From NCBI RefSeq assembly GCF_019578655.1, contig NC_063256.1:20994005-21058004 (forward strand): a stretch of 64,000 nucleotides of DNA, in the 5' to 3' direction. The notes under the pieces were generated by a model, which did no database searches, was not told where the DNA came from, and saw only the letters and a program-made list of their open reading frames with translations. This DNA is from Ricinus communis (lineage: Eukaryota > Streptophyta > Magnoliopsida > Malpighiales > Euphorbiaceae). The translations under genes were made by a program, and so were the position numbers. Positions 12,764 through 24,000 of this stretch are shown here, piece by piece; position 1 is the first letter of the stretch; each line of letters opens with the position of its first letter.

Positions 12764-13221
12764 AACAAGAGTAGTATTATACGAAGTAAAAAATGTACTT
12801 GTTTGTGCTCATATTAAATGAACAAAATTAGATTAGAATTTTTGTCAAACTTGAACATCAATTTTCATTGCTTGTGTGCTGCCAGAAAGAAAAACAAAAT
12901 AAGAAGTGAAATTTTTGTCTAAATAAAAGCAAGATTAACTATTTTAACTCTTTTGCAAGAAAAACCCAAGAATTGATAGCACTTAAATCTCCATCAATCT
13001 TGACATCATGCATGATGAATCGGCAGAGTTAGAGCCTTTCAACTTTCATTCGAGAAATCTTACCTCAGGGAAAGTCTTGAAAATCAGTACAATCATCTGC
13101 AAGCATTAACAAAAGGAACTGCGAGTGCTTCAATTCACACTTCTTAAGAAATCAAATATGCAAAAAGAGAAAATAAGAAAAAAAAAGAGAAAATAAAGAA
13201 AAGTATAGAGAAAAGAATATA

Positions 13222-13365
13222 CTAAGTTGAAAATCTAAAAGGGTGACTTAGGGAAAAATAAAGTCTACTAAGTTGAAAACTCGAAACGGTAGCTTAGGCA
13301 AAAGTTAAGACATTAGGCTGCTAAGTTGAAAACCTAAAAAGGCGGCTTAGGTAAAAATTAAGGCA
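13222..13365 (+). repeat. Three tandem hairpin modules, A2 3' UTR
   Basis: The units pair CTAAGT/ACTTAG (13222-13227 with 13246-13251), CTAAG/CTTAG (13268-13272 with 13293-13297) and CTAAG/CTTAG (13321-13325 with 13346-13350). The loops carry TTGAAAA and an inner CCT-AAAA-AGG or similar hairpin. Each unit is followed by a box close to GGCAAAAATTAAGGC. The spacing is about 46-53 bp. Confidence 0.65.
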
Positions 13366-13844
13366 TAAAAGTAAGAAAGAAAAAAGAGATTTGGTTGTTA
13401 TCTACATAAGGTTTTCGCCAAACCAATTGTCATTGCACAAGTATCAGTACAACCTTAAGGCAAAAAGATTCAGTCCTCGCATGCTTGAGTTATCTCTAGA
13501 TCTGCATTTCCTATCGTCACCATGACTTTCAGATTTCTGATATGTATTATTGTTTTCATCATTTTCTATCAACCATTTTGGCTCCATGCCCTATAACCGA
13601 AGAGCACACAACTTACTTGTCAAAGTGTCAATCCTTTACCAATAGGCACCAGAATGCCTTTGTCCAAACTAAAGGATGATTTTGATAAATGCATTATATG
13701 TCATACATAACATGCATATCATATACCTTCACTACTTTTACTTGATGAGATCTCTATTTATACTTGTACGTATATCACTAACTTGTAACAAAAAAATGAA
13801 AAGAAGTTTAAAAAGAAATAAAGCGCTCGAACTACACACAAGTT

Positions 13845-13940
13845 TGCTTCCCGAAGTGGCAAATGCATCAGTTTACTTCCCAAAGTGGAGATTATCAAGC
13901 TTACTTTCCGAAGTTGAAGATCCTGAAGTGGAATAATCAT
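13845..13940 (+). repeat. Short ~30 bp tandem repeat
   Basis: Three or four degenerate copies of a unit built on TTGCTTCCCGAAGTGG lie in series. CTTCCCGAAG is itself near-palindromic. The block is part of the A2 3' UTR. Confidence 0.5.
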
Positions 13941-14159
13941 CATCCCAGAGTAGAATACAATCAGTGGCAGATCATCAATGGAAGCTCACCAACCTATTTT
14001 TTGATAATAGAGAATCATTTTAAATTTCAAAGAATCAATAGTTATCCAAGAGACTAAAGTACATGCCAAATCACAACCCGAAGCAGAAATTACAACATAA
14101 TTGCATCCTGAAGCGGAAAGTAATTAAGAAGCCATAGGGAAGTCTCTGCAAGTATAAAT

Positions 14160-14820
14160 CATTGGGCGTGGTCCTCAAATCAACTGGCGTGGTCCATAAA
14201 TCAACAGTCGTGGTTCCCAAATTGACGAACATGGTTCCCAAATGAATGGGCATGGTTCCCTAAATTGACGGTCGTGTTTCCAAATCAACGGGTGTGGTCC
14301 CTAAATCAACGAGCATGGTTCTTAAATCAACGGATGTGGTTCCAAAATCAAAAGGCGTGATCCCTATATCAATGGGCGTGGTTCCCAAATCAACGAGCGT
14401 GGTTCCCAAATCAACAAGCGTGATTCCCAAATCAATGGACACGGTTCCCAAATCAACAGGCGTGATCCAAAAACCAACAGATATGGTTCCCAAATCAACG
14501 GGCGTGGTCCTTAAATCAACGGGCGTGGTTCCCAAATCAATGAGTGTGGTCTCCAAATCAACGGGCGTGGTCCCTAAATCAACGGGTGGAGTTCCCAAAT
14601 AACGGGCTTGGTCCCTAAATCAACAGGCGTGGTTTCCAAATCAATGGGTGTGGTTCCCAAACCAACGAGCATAGTTCCCAAATAAATGGATATGGCTCCC
14701 AAAGTAGACGGGTGTGGTTCCTAGATCATCAGGCATGGTTCCCAAATCATCGGCGTGGTCCTTAAATCAGATGGGCATGATTCTTAAATTACATGGGCGT
14801 GGTTCCCAAATCGAACATGC
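14160..14820 (+). repeat. 21 bp minisatellite, ~30 copies
   Basis: Tandem copies of a 21 bp unit containing AAATCAACGGGCGTGG followed by TTCCC run for about 660 bp. Because 21 is a multiple of three, the array stays open on both strands and gives heptad-like peptides (KSTGVVP on plus, GTTPVDL on minus). These are artefacts of the period. The array lies in the A2 3' UTR. Confidence 0.85.
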
Positions 14821-15005
14821 ATAGTCCTTTAATCAAAACGAGTGAAGTCCTCAATTAAAGAGGGCAAAGTCCTTAAACATACAAGCAGGTGAAGTCCTTA
14901 AATCTAAGTAGGCAAAACCCTCAATCCAAGCAGGCAAAGTCCTCAAATCCCCAATGGAGCAAAATCCTCAACCTAAGCAAGCAAAGTCCTCAACTCAAGC
15001 AGACA
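14821..15005 (+). repeat. Degenerate ~24 bp tandem repeat
   Basis: Seven or eight loose copies of a unit containing GCAAAGTCCTCAA, often preceded by CAAGCAG, directly follow the 21 bp array and may be derived from it. Confidence 0.6.
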
Positions 15006-15162
15006 TGGCCCCATATTGAGTCAACAATCGAATTTTGAGCTTAAGTGGCGTGGCTTCCACAACTCACATATATCCTTTTGCCTTATTTCTTGATATATAC
15101 GATTTGTCTCTATTTATTTAATGCATTTATATGCCAATAAATTTTGACAAATCAGAGGCAAC

Positions 15163-17274
15163 TGTGAGCACCCCTTGTTCGGATCTAAATATTGAGGAAA
15201 AAATGAAAACTCTATGATGAAAGTTACTACCTTCTCGGGTCTCGAGAGGTGCAGGACAAGTGAATTCGAGGCTTGGGTCAAGATCAATCCAGCTGGAATT
15301 ATCTTTTTGAATTTAATTTGGACCTAATTTTTAGGAAAAATTAAGTTGGAGGGTCAAAGCAGTAATTTTTATAAAATTAGGGACTAAACTGCAAATTTTG
15401 AAACTTCCTCTATAGAGCTAATCGGCTCTTCATAGATCCGATTGGATTTTGACACCCCAACATTGTTTTTTTGAATGATTTTACATCCAAATACATATTC
15501 TAGAAGGTTTCTTGATGATAATCATTGTTTTATGGATAATTACTTAATATAAATAAATAAAATGGATATTTATTGGTATTTCCTAAAATTTATTCCTTTC
15601 TCTAGAATTTCATAGGGTCTCCTTTGAAACCCTACCTCTATAAATAGAAAGAGGTGTTTAGGATTTCAAGAATGAATGAAAGAATTGAAATTAGGCTGTA
15701 AGTGAAATCAAGAGAGAACAAACACTAAGAAAAAAGAAAAAGAGAGAAAATTAAAAGAAAGTAGAAGGAAAAGCACTGTCGATTATAATTATCATTCGAG
15801 ATAGAATCCATTAAAGAAAGAGTCATTTTAGGAAACAAATCACTTAAGGAAGAGCATTTTTGGAAACTGTTTTTCAATCGACAGAAGATTTCACAAAGCT
15901 AGTTCCCGCTCTGGATTCCTACCCAGTTCTTTATTCAACTGCCTCTTAATCGCCCGAGACTCGCAGATCCAACATCCATAATGACAACCTAATGATTCCT
16001 TTCATAATACATCTGTATCCATCATAAAAAATCAGTTTTTTCATTCTTCTTTTATTTTTTCTATATTATTTGTTCTTAGATGCATGATTAGAATTTTGAT
16101 CTTTGATAAATATGATTAGATTATGATCTTATTAATATACATAACAATAGGGTTTTTATGTGATATTAAGAGCTTTAGGGATTTTTAAGTTTGATATTTT
16201 GCCAATTAGGGTGTTAGATTTGATTAAAAACGTGTTATAGGGTTAATATTTAGATCTCTTTGTTAATATGATTAAGTAATTAAGCCTGATAAAACAAGGT
16301 TCTTTTTTTTTTAATAATCTTTTGTTAGTTTACTTGATTTAGGATTTTAGCAATTTAAGATTTTATTTAGCTTCTGTAACTTTTATCTTGATGTTCTTAT
16401 CTTTTTTATCTCATTCTAATTAATTTTTTTAATGTCTGTGCATGTGGAAATCGAATCTGGGGATGCGAGATTGTATGGGCAATTGAAGAAAAATCGAACA
16501 AAACCCGCCTTAAGACTCCAAAGTCGATCAGCTCTTCATGCATAGCTGGTCGGCTGATCAAGCGAGACCCTGTATTTTGTGTATTTTTGGCGTGTTTTGA
16601 TGCATTCTCAACCACTGTATAGTTTTGGGTCTTTCCAGTTTCGCAATCATAGTTGTAGGCGGGTTATAATAGTCAGAATTTTTCTTTCTGCTCTATTTAT
16701 TGTATGTTAACCCCAAGTAGACTAGCGGGCTTTGGCATGTTTAGTTAGGGTTTGAACTTAGTTAGGGTTGAGATCACAATGAATGGGCCTTCTCATAATA
16801 AGTAGTCCTTTAGACTTTAAGGTTGGAATCCAAAAAGCATAACACGTAATTGGGCTAGATAAGTGGGCCTTACACATAATTGGCTAGTAAGCTAGATTAA
16901 CAACTTAAGCATAGGCTGAACTTGAATAAAATGAGCTAGATTTAGGTGTATTCTGTATTATTTTTGTACACCTGTGTATAAATTTCTTGCATTTATAGGG
17001 AATACTTTGTTAAATAATAATTTTAAAGACTAATATACACAAATAAGGAAGTTAGCTTCTAGATCCATCTCTGAACTCTATGGAATTAGCTTCCTTGTGG
17101 AATCTGAGAAACGTCACTTATTAGTAAAAGTATCCTGGTGATTACTCGGGTGGCAACTCCCATCTCCGCGCTAATCTCAGTAATTAGTTAGCATGTTCCC
17201 GATTAGGTTGAAAAGCCTTACAGTGTCATAGTCGCTAAAGATACTTGAGTGTGCGCTCGAAACCGCCACCCACA
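15163..17274 (+). repeat. LTR A2, 3' LTR of Tat element
   Basis: It begins TGTGAGCACCCC at 15163 and ends CCCACA at 17274. It matches A1 (inverted) and A4 along its length, including TATA box TATAAATAG at 15639-15647, the GATCAGCTCTTCATGC phrase near 16530 and the GTGGCAACTCCC-like region before the end. It follows a typical 3' UTR, so it is the 3' LTR of a plus-strand copy. A1 is the same family in the opposite orientation about 12 kb away, so the two are separate insertions. Confidence 0.8.
15639..15647 (+). promoter_or_regulatory. TATA box of LTR A2
   Basis: TATAAATAG is conserved in A4 at about 19014 and inverted in A1 near 2965. It is the likely LTR promoter of the family. Confidence 0.5.
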
Positions 17275-18032
17275 CTTTGTCCTACATCTCATCGGCTGTT
17301 CACCTCCTGGCCCATCCATTTTCGACAATTTTGCCCGTTTTAACCCCTTTCGTGTTATTTTTTAGTCTCTAGTTGTAGGAAGATTATATTTAGTTATTTT
17401 CTTACTTTTTTATTATTTTTTGTACTTTGTTTAATAATAGAAAAATGCATGATTGCTACTATGCCTGAAAACCATAACCAATCCATATAGACATAGGCCT
17501 AAAAATCAAATTTCATATAAAATGAATAGTCCATTAGGTTAACAAGATGGTAATTTAGTTGAATTAATAAAAACTAGACTACACCTAAGTGGGCTTTGCC
17601 ATGTTTGATAAAATCTAGCCCATGTAGATTAAATATTAAAATAGACTTTTGGCATGCAAAAATAGTTAATTAGACTAAAGAGTGGTAAGATTTGGGCTTA
17701 AATAATAAAATTAGGCAGATCCATATGCCATATTGTATTTCTTATGTGTAGAAAATATTTTATTGCATTTATAAGGAATATGCTATTAACTAAAGTTAAA
17801 AGTAGGAATACATAATTAAAGAAGTTGATTTATGGATCCATCTCTAGATGTGGCGATGCTTCCTTAAGAAATCTAGTCACAAATATAAAAAGAGTGTCTT
17901 GTTGATTATCTAGGTGGCGACTCCCTTCTCCGAGCTAGTCTCTATGACTAGTTAGTGCCTTCCCTATTAGGTTGAAAAGCCTTGCAGTGCTGTGGTCGCT
18001 AGAGACACTTAGATATACGCCCAAAACCGTCA
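17275..18032 (+). repeat. LTR A3, 5'-truncated A-family LTR
   Basis: From about 17340 the sequence parallels the second half of LTR A2 from about 16640 (TAGTTGTAGG, later GGTGGCGACTCCC and TAGGTTGAAAAGCC). It ends near CCGTCA at 18032, directly against LINE coding sequence. The first half is missing. The ~65 bp between A2 and A3 is unassigned. Confidence 0.6.
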
Positions 18033-18446
18033 GTGAAAGATGGTATTTTTGCTCGGCGTGTCCTTTATATGGAAACCAGAGGCCGAAGGTCCATTCCTTT
18101 GACTCGTACTGATGCATAATTAGGATTAGAAGTAAAGCACCATAATGCCACATTAAAGTCTCTAATGTTGTAAAATCCCATGCCTCCCTTTTTTTATTGC
18201 ATAATATGTCCTATGTCCTCCAATTGATACCTCGAGTGCCAATAGAATTACAACGCTACCAAAAAGTGTTCATTAATCTTTCCAACTCTTAATATAGTTC
18301 TAATGGGAGTAAAAATACACTCATGGTGTAATTAGGCAAAGCTTGTACCATAATCTTAATCAAAATTTCTTTATCAGCTCTTGAAATAAACTTTCACTTC
18401 TAACTTTGGATGCGGGTTTGAAAACGGTCCTTAACAAAGGCCCAGT
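18033..18446 (-). pseudogene. LINE ORF2, 3' part of reverse transcriptase (block 4 of 4)
   Basis: The minus strand encodes the region after the reverse transcriptase palm of plant L1-type LINEs. It reads AFVKDRFQTRIQS, then ADKEILIKIMVQALPNYTMS, VFLLPLELY and FWWRCNSIGTRGINW. Several stops and small frameshifts interrupt it. It continues directly from the block ending at 45525, with A4 and everything inside it inserted between. Its left end abuts LTR A3, and the LINE 3' end and poly(A) are not seen. Confidence 0.75.
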
Positions 18447-19086
18447 TGTCAGCATCCATTTTCCGGATCTAGATATTAAGAAAATTACGGAAATCCTATG
18501 ATGAAAGTTATTCTCTTCTTGGGTCTCAAAAGATGAAGGACGGGCAAATCCGAGATTAGAGTTGAGGTTAATCCATCAAAATCACCTTTTCTAAAATCAA
18601 TTTAGAGTTAATTATCAAGAAAAATGAAGTTTGAGGGTCAAAATGATGCATTTTGTAAGTTTGAGGACTAAATTGCAAACTTTTCATAAACTTTCCCTAT
18701 TTAGAGCTAATTGGCTCTATACAGAGCCGACCTGCTCATCATTGAGCCAATCGACTGGCTCTACACAATATCGATTTGTGTTTTTTCCTAGTTTGATTCA
18801 TTTTTTGACACTTTTACGTCCAGATACGGATTCTAGATGGTATTTGACGATAATTGATAGATTTTAATGATATTTATTTGAATTTTAAGGATTTTTTTTG
18901 TTTATTGGATATTGGTAATAATTATCTGATAAAATAAAAATCTATTCTTTTAAAAGAATTTTAAAAGAGATTGAAGTATATATGCTCCTCTAGCGTTTCT
19001 TGAAAATCTACCTCTATAAATAGAAAGTGATGACTTAGGGTTAAGTGCTAACAACAATATTGATTAGAAGACTATGATTAAAAACT
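18447..19086 (+). repeat. LTR A4, left part (solo LTR in LINE)
   Basis: It begins TGTCAGCATCC at 18447 and follows A2 up to about 19080, where element B interrupts it. The left flank CCAGT (18442-18446) is an imperfect partner of CCAAC (45525-45529). Interrupted LINE coding resumes on the other side within a base or two of the same frame. No internal domain of family A is attached, so it is a solo LTR. Confidence 0.8.
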
Positions 19087-20398
19087 TGATGTGTGCTATC
19101 CGCACACGGCAAAGTGCATCAATCATATCAAGTAATACAATGATGAATAAGAGTATCGTTCTACTAGGAACCTAATTGTTAGTACTATTTTCAATCATAT
19201 ACTAATATTTAGCAATCAAAGTGTTTTCTTGGGTATAATAATAATTAAAAGTAAAACAATGTTAAAAATAAAGATTAAAACAATTGGTAAACTAATAAAG
19301 GATAAAGATTATTTAGGTAGTGAATCCCCCTAATAAGTTAAATATTTCATGAAACAAACATCAATTAATTCCAATCAAGAGTTGAGTTGGCATTCCACCA
19401 AATTAGGTTTAAACCTTTCTCAAGTGATTAAACCTAATTCCTAAGAGGAGGGAGAGGAATCTCTTCTCAAACCCACTCACTTAGGTCATGCATTAAGATT
19501 AAGGAACTATTAAATCAAAAGATCTTGTAGATCTATCTTTAGTATCCCAATCAATCCTTAATCCCTAAGATATGATCAATTCATAAAAAGTTATCTCTAA
19601 TTAGTTAATGAAAACAAATACCAATCAATACGTCGACTTATCAATTGAAATAGATAATTAAGCAATCAAAGGGAAAAACAACTCATATAAAAGATTAATT
19701 GCATTAATTTTGAATCAATCCATATAAAATAATTATGGTTCATTAAGAAACTTAGTTCCTAAACATTATAATAAAGAAATAAAGATTAGGAAAAGAAAAT
19801 ATCAAAATATTCATGGAAGAGTAGAGATGAAAATCTTGAATCTTGAATCTTCAATCTTGGAAAATAATGAAGGAATTGATGTTCTTCCTTGAGAAATGAG
19901 TAATCAAAATCTTAAAAATAAAAGAAAAATGAAGTTTCTAAGTGTTTCTCTCTCTAGAAATGAATAAAATGATGGAACTCCCCTCAAAAGACCCTACAAG
20001 TTCCTTTAAATAGTGTCTCTTTATGTTCCAGACGAGAACCACACGGCCGTGTAACATCCTTAGCTCAAACTCACACTTGAAGCCATCTTCTAGGTCACAC
20101 GGGAAGGTCACTGCATTTCCTCTTCCCATGTCATGCCTTAGATAATTTGCTAATTTTCACAACTGACATGGGAAGTCCACACGGGCAAGTCATTCCCATG
20201 TAGGACTCCATCTCTTGCTAAGTGATCCTTAGACTGATTTCCGTATATTTTAATGCCAAAACTTCTTCTTGTCGCATAAGCTTTGCAAAGTACCTAAAAA
20301 GGATTGAATACAAACTCTAACAAAAAAATTAAACTCAAAATTTAAGGCAAAATCAAGATAAAACAAGGCTCAAAAGTAAGTGCTTCTAGCACTTATCA
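19087..20398 (-). repeat. 3' LTR of element B
   Basis: The 1,312 bp LTR starts on minus with TGATAAGTGCTAGAAGC (20398) and ends GCACACATCA at 19087. Positions from 19628 onward match 43064-43923. GC-rich phrases such as CACACGGCCGTGT (near 20040) form short dyads in an AT-rich background. Confidence 0.85.
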
Positions 20399-20400
20399 AA

Positions 20401-20413
20401 TTCACCCACACTT
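20401..20413 (-). promoter_or_regulatory. Polypurine tract of element B
   Basis: AAGTGTGGGTGAA on minus lies two bases from the 3' LTR and is preceded by TTGAGGACAAGCAATTGCTC. This is the usual plus-strand primer position in Athila-like elements. Confidence 0.75.
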
Positions 20414-21690
20414 GAGCAATTGCTTGTCCTCAAGCAAATTGAATAGAATCAAAAATAAAGAGATGACAAACTCTCTCTCTAACAAATAGATATCAAATAA
20501 TTTAGAGGTTAATCATTCATATCATCATAATCTAGAATTATTAGTTAGAACTTAATTCTTAAACAAAATACCAACTTCTAAAGTAATCTCATAATAAGAA
20601 GCAGAAGGATTCAAATACTTGACATCCAAAGTAGGGAAATTAGCATTCTTTCCAAACAACTCAAAATTTCAAAGAAAATAGTGATAAAGATTTTTTCCCT
20701 AAGCACAAAATATATTCTCATGAAGCGCAATTACTTGTTTTATTTTTTTACAGATTCATGCATATTTGAAATGGTCAATCTAGTCTTTTGAAGCGAAAGT
20801 AGACATTTGTGATGTCTAATCCCAGTTCCTCAACTAAAGTCATAAACTCAAACGTCTACTTATATTCTCTAGTTTTCTTTAGTTTGTTTCCTTTTTAGTT
20901 CGAATCCTTTTTTTCCGAGAATAGTGAAATAGAGCGAAAAACTTTTAGAATTGTATTTTTTTTCTTTTTATTTTATTTTTTAGACATTTCAAAAGAATAA
21001 GAAAATGCAAAGGGGTATTAGATGTGTCTACTCGACAAAATTAAGAGAAATTTAAGAATTTAATGCTCATAAACATAACTAAGGCTTCAAGATAGAAGAA
21101 AAGATATGTGATATATATCAATCAAAAACCCTTGCATGAGTACTAAGTTTAGTTAACAATTCATAGCCAAAACAACTAAATCTCGACTCAATAAACAACT
21201 AAGCCCAAATTCATTATCTTGAACCTATAAATTCGAAAGAGAAAATCATAACAAGTAATTAATTGAATTCAATAAGCTTAATGGAGCTCAATCATAAATA
21301 ACCAAAAGATAATAAACCTTCCTCCACACTTATTAGACACATTTTTAAAAATTGAAAGAAACAACAGGGAAAGAATTGCTTTCTTGGATGTAAGTTGGTT
21401 GTATAGTTTCGAGTCCAAAACTTTAAGGTACCTGTCAACAAACACACTAACCACAACGACAAGCGTAAAGGTAATGGGGAATCATAAAAAACACACCAAA
21501 TTAGGGAACCGAAGTTACTTGTTAAATAAAACCAAATAAAATGTACTTAATTAGAAAATAAAATTGTGTAGAAATTGAAACTGTTCTAATTCAAAACACA
21601 ACAAAAATAAATCAAAGCAACTAAATTGTTCAAAATATGGAATGAAAAAAAATTAAAAACATAAAAACATAAAACAAATATGGCATTTAG
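20414..21690 (-). mobile_element. 3' untranslated region of element B
   Basis: AT-rich, non-coding sequence between the env-like remnant and the polypurine tract. It holds a second tract-like motif at 21317-21332. Confidence 0.55.
21317..21332 (-). promoter_or_regulatory. Second, distal polypurine-tract-like motif of element B
   Basis: TAAGTGTGGAGGAAGG on minus closely resembles the LTR-proximal tract but lies about 0.9 kb from it. Element D has the same arrangement (36580-36595). Confidence 0.5.
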
Positions 21691-23200
21691 CCCTCCATGC
21701 CATCGTCATCATCATCATTGTCTTCCTCCTCATTACTGTCATCAAAATCAATATCATAGATCGCTCCATCATCTGGTTGCACTTGATAAGATTGATAGAA
21801 ACTCAATGGAGGTCTTGGTGGGGTATATCCTTACGACTGCCAATAATGCACCATCGAGTTTTAGAGCCAATCCATATTCGTTTATTGACGACGCATCATT
21901 TCTTGCTGATTTAGAAGCATCCCCATCATTTGAACTTGATTATTGACCAGCTTATTGTCCTGACATTGAAGCCCATGCATTTGCATTTCGAATCTCCAAA
22001 TTTGCTACTTAAATTCCATTGGCTTCCTATCCTCGTCTGTCTGCACAAATTTATACGCCATCTCATCCTTATATGGCTCACCTTCAGTAGGCGGGGGATG
22101 GAAAGAAAAGGATGATGGTCAATCCATTTGGGGATTAGCCGATGCACCTAGGGTATCAGTAGTGAATGCTGATGTTCTAGTTGGCAAATCAAAATGAAAA
22201 TCATCTTGGGAATGAGGTATATTAGGCAAAATTTGTTTTTCCTTATCCATAAGCTGCAAAGTTTGTAGACCGATCAACTGTGGTAACCCATCCAATGTTA
22301 TTGCTTATAGTCCATAAAAAACCTATAGATTCTTGGCTAGCCTTACCATGTATATACCCCCACACAAACACCCTTTGTCCAATTTCTTAGCCTGCTCAAG
22401 CAATTATACCAATAGACTCACAGTAACATTGCACCATATACCCTCCTCTAAACACATCAAATAGAATAAATCATATTGAGTGAAATGCCCTCTACTCTCA
22501 CCTTTACCCGTAATTGTGGAAGTTAACAAGAAATGCATAAAATTCAATGGAAAAGAATTAAAAGCATATGCCTTTGATTTAGAGGTCACATACCTAGGTG
22601 CATTAGGCACCAACTTTGCCCAAACCCCTCTCAGAGTACGATTTATGAAGAACTTGAAAAGTGCATTTCTATACTCGTCGGATTCCACTTCTTCCTCTGT
22701 ATAAATACCATAGCAATGGCGAACACATTCACCAACATATCAAAATACTTTCTTCCCAATCGAAACTTCATTGTTTTATTCGTATGATCAATCCTTAAGC
22801 CAACCTCGAAATGTAGGGTACACAAAAACTCGAGGGTGATCTCTTTATAAGCTGGCTCTGAAATTTCAAAGAACTTCCTCCATAACAGTTGGTTCACCTA
22901 TCCTCTTAGTTGCTCCTCAAAACTAATAAAGTACATAAACTCCTAATCAAAGTGACGAGTTGGCAAACTTTCTTGTTGGCTAAATTTTCAAACCTTGCTC
23001 GGGAGACGTTATCGTTAAATTGCACGGATGGATGATTTCGATCGAAAGAAACCAATGGAGTGATTGAAGGAGGGCTTGAGATGAAAAACTCCCACTCCTT
23101 GGATGTTTTGTTGGGATTAGGGAAAGAGTTTGTTTCTTGGATGCACTTTTCTTAATTCCTATTATGAAGAAGAGGAAGACAAGTAAAAGAGTAAAAAAGG
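21691..23200 (-). pseudogene. env-like (Athila ORF) remnant of element B
   Basis: Between integrase and 3' LTR, minus-strand frames carry the pattern of the Athila env-position ORF. They read LLWRKFFEISEPAYKEITLE then FRLGRKYFDMLVNVFAIAM (22700-22890), then ALFKFFINRTLRGVW and LMCLEEGIWCNVTVSLLV (22404-22680). The equivalent positions in element D read YPTYKRVTMKFLSS then TFRMYNEEHTWTLPKLDEAL. The function of this protein is not established. Frameshifts and stops split the frame, and the C-terminal part (21700-22400) is only loosely traceable. Confidence 0.6.
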
Positions 23201-23384
23201 AAGAGGAAAAAGATGGCTGAAGATTACTGTTAAAATAAAAAATGGTGTTTGGGAGCAAGGGAGTGAGAAGAGATTAAGAAAAGATGAAAAGATTTTAGAG
23301 AAAAAGGGTTAGGCGGCTAGGCTTTTCTATGACAAAGTGAGAAAATAAGGAAACAAACCTATATATTATGAATTTTTTTTATAT

Positions 23385-23715
23385 CACATGGGAAGAGACA
23401 TGACCGTGTGGCTTCCCATGTGGCATCTTTTAAGCAAAATCGTATTTAAGTGTAGAATGCACACGGGAGGGACACGGGCGTGCCCACTCCCTGTGTGGAT
23501 TGGATAGACTTCGTGAAGGGTAGTGCGAGTCATATAGGTAGGTGACATGGGCGTGTCACCTCCCATATCAATCTAATCAACTTCAGGTGGTTTTCTCAAT
23601 TTCACATGGGAAGGACACAGTCGTGTCCACTCCCCGTGTCATACCTATTCAGTTTCGGCATATTTACGCTGATCCACACAGGAAGATCACATGGTTGGTG
23701 GCTTCCTATGTGGCG
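23385..23715. repeat. Cluster of GC-rich dyad modules in element B
   Basis: Five loose copies spaced about 60-75 bp pair a CACATGGGAAG-type half with a CTTCCCATGTG-type half around GGACACGGGCGTG-like centres (23388, 23460, 23548, 23604, 23677). The same phrases occur in the B LTRs (20035-20200 and 43490-43700). No coding frame uses them. Confidence 0.6.
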
Positions 23716-24000
23716 CAGAGCATTATGCAAATTTACATCGTTCTTCTAAATGGAAACATCCAATTAACTCCCTTATGCCTTATTCAAGCCAAAATAAAAC
23801 TGAAAATCAAAAAATTAACGTAAACATGATTAAATATCAAATAAAATTAGAATTGAAAGAAATTAAAGTTTATCGATAAGCATAAAGAACTAACCAAATT
23901 CAAAGCAAATTGACTCAAAACCCTAAACTAAACTAAAGAACAATCAACTAACTAAGAGAAAAATCTATTAACTAAAACCACTAGACCAAACACTATTCTA

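Larger units (their letters stand above)
12048..15162 (+). mobile_element. Hypervariable 3' UTR of Tat element A2
   Basis: About 3.1 kb of non-coding sequence separates the last pol codons from LTR A2. It holds several unrelated tandem-repeat blocks: hairpin modules (12672-12763 and 13222-13365), a ~30 bp repeat (13845-13940), a 21 bp minisatellite (14160-14820) and a ~24 bp degenerate repeat (14821-15005). Repeat-rich 3' UTRs are a known property of the Tat lineage. A purine-rich run (CACTGGGGGCAAAATAAG, about 12340) resembles a polypurine tract but is far from the LTR. Short ORFs here are repeat artefacts. Confidence 0.7.

Noticed and set aside
14260..14602. Overlapping plus and minus ORFs of about 100 codons encoding heptad repeats
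   Set aside because: They arise because the 21 bp minisatellite period is a multiple of three, so all frames without a stop stay open on both strands. No start context or similarity supports a protein.
14160..15005. CRISPR-like array
   Set aside because: Repeats are directly contiguous without unique spacers, in a plant genome and inside a retrotransposon 3' UTR.
519..17274. A1 and A2 as the two LTRs of one element
   Set aside because: They are in opposite orientation, A1 has its primer site to the left and A2 has a 3' UTR to its left, so they belong to separate insertions.
22480..22704. Plus-strand ORF of 74 codons
   Set aside because: It is an antisense shadow of the env-like remnant of element B.
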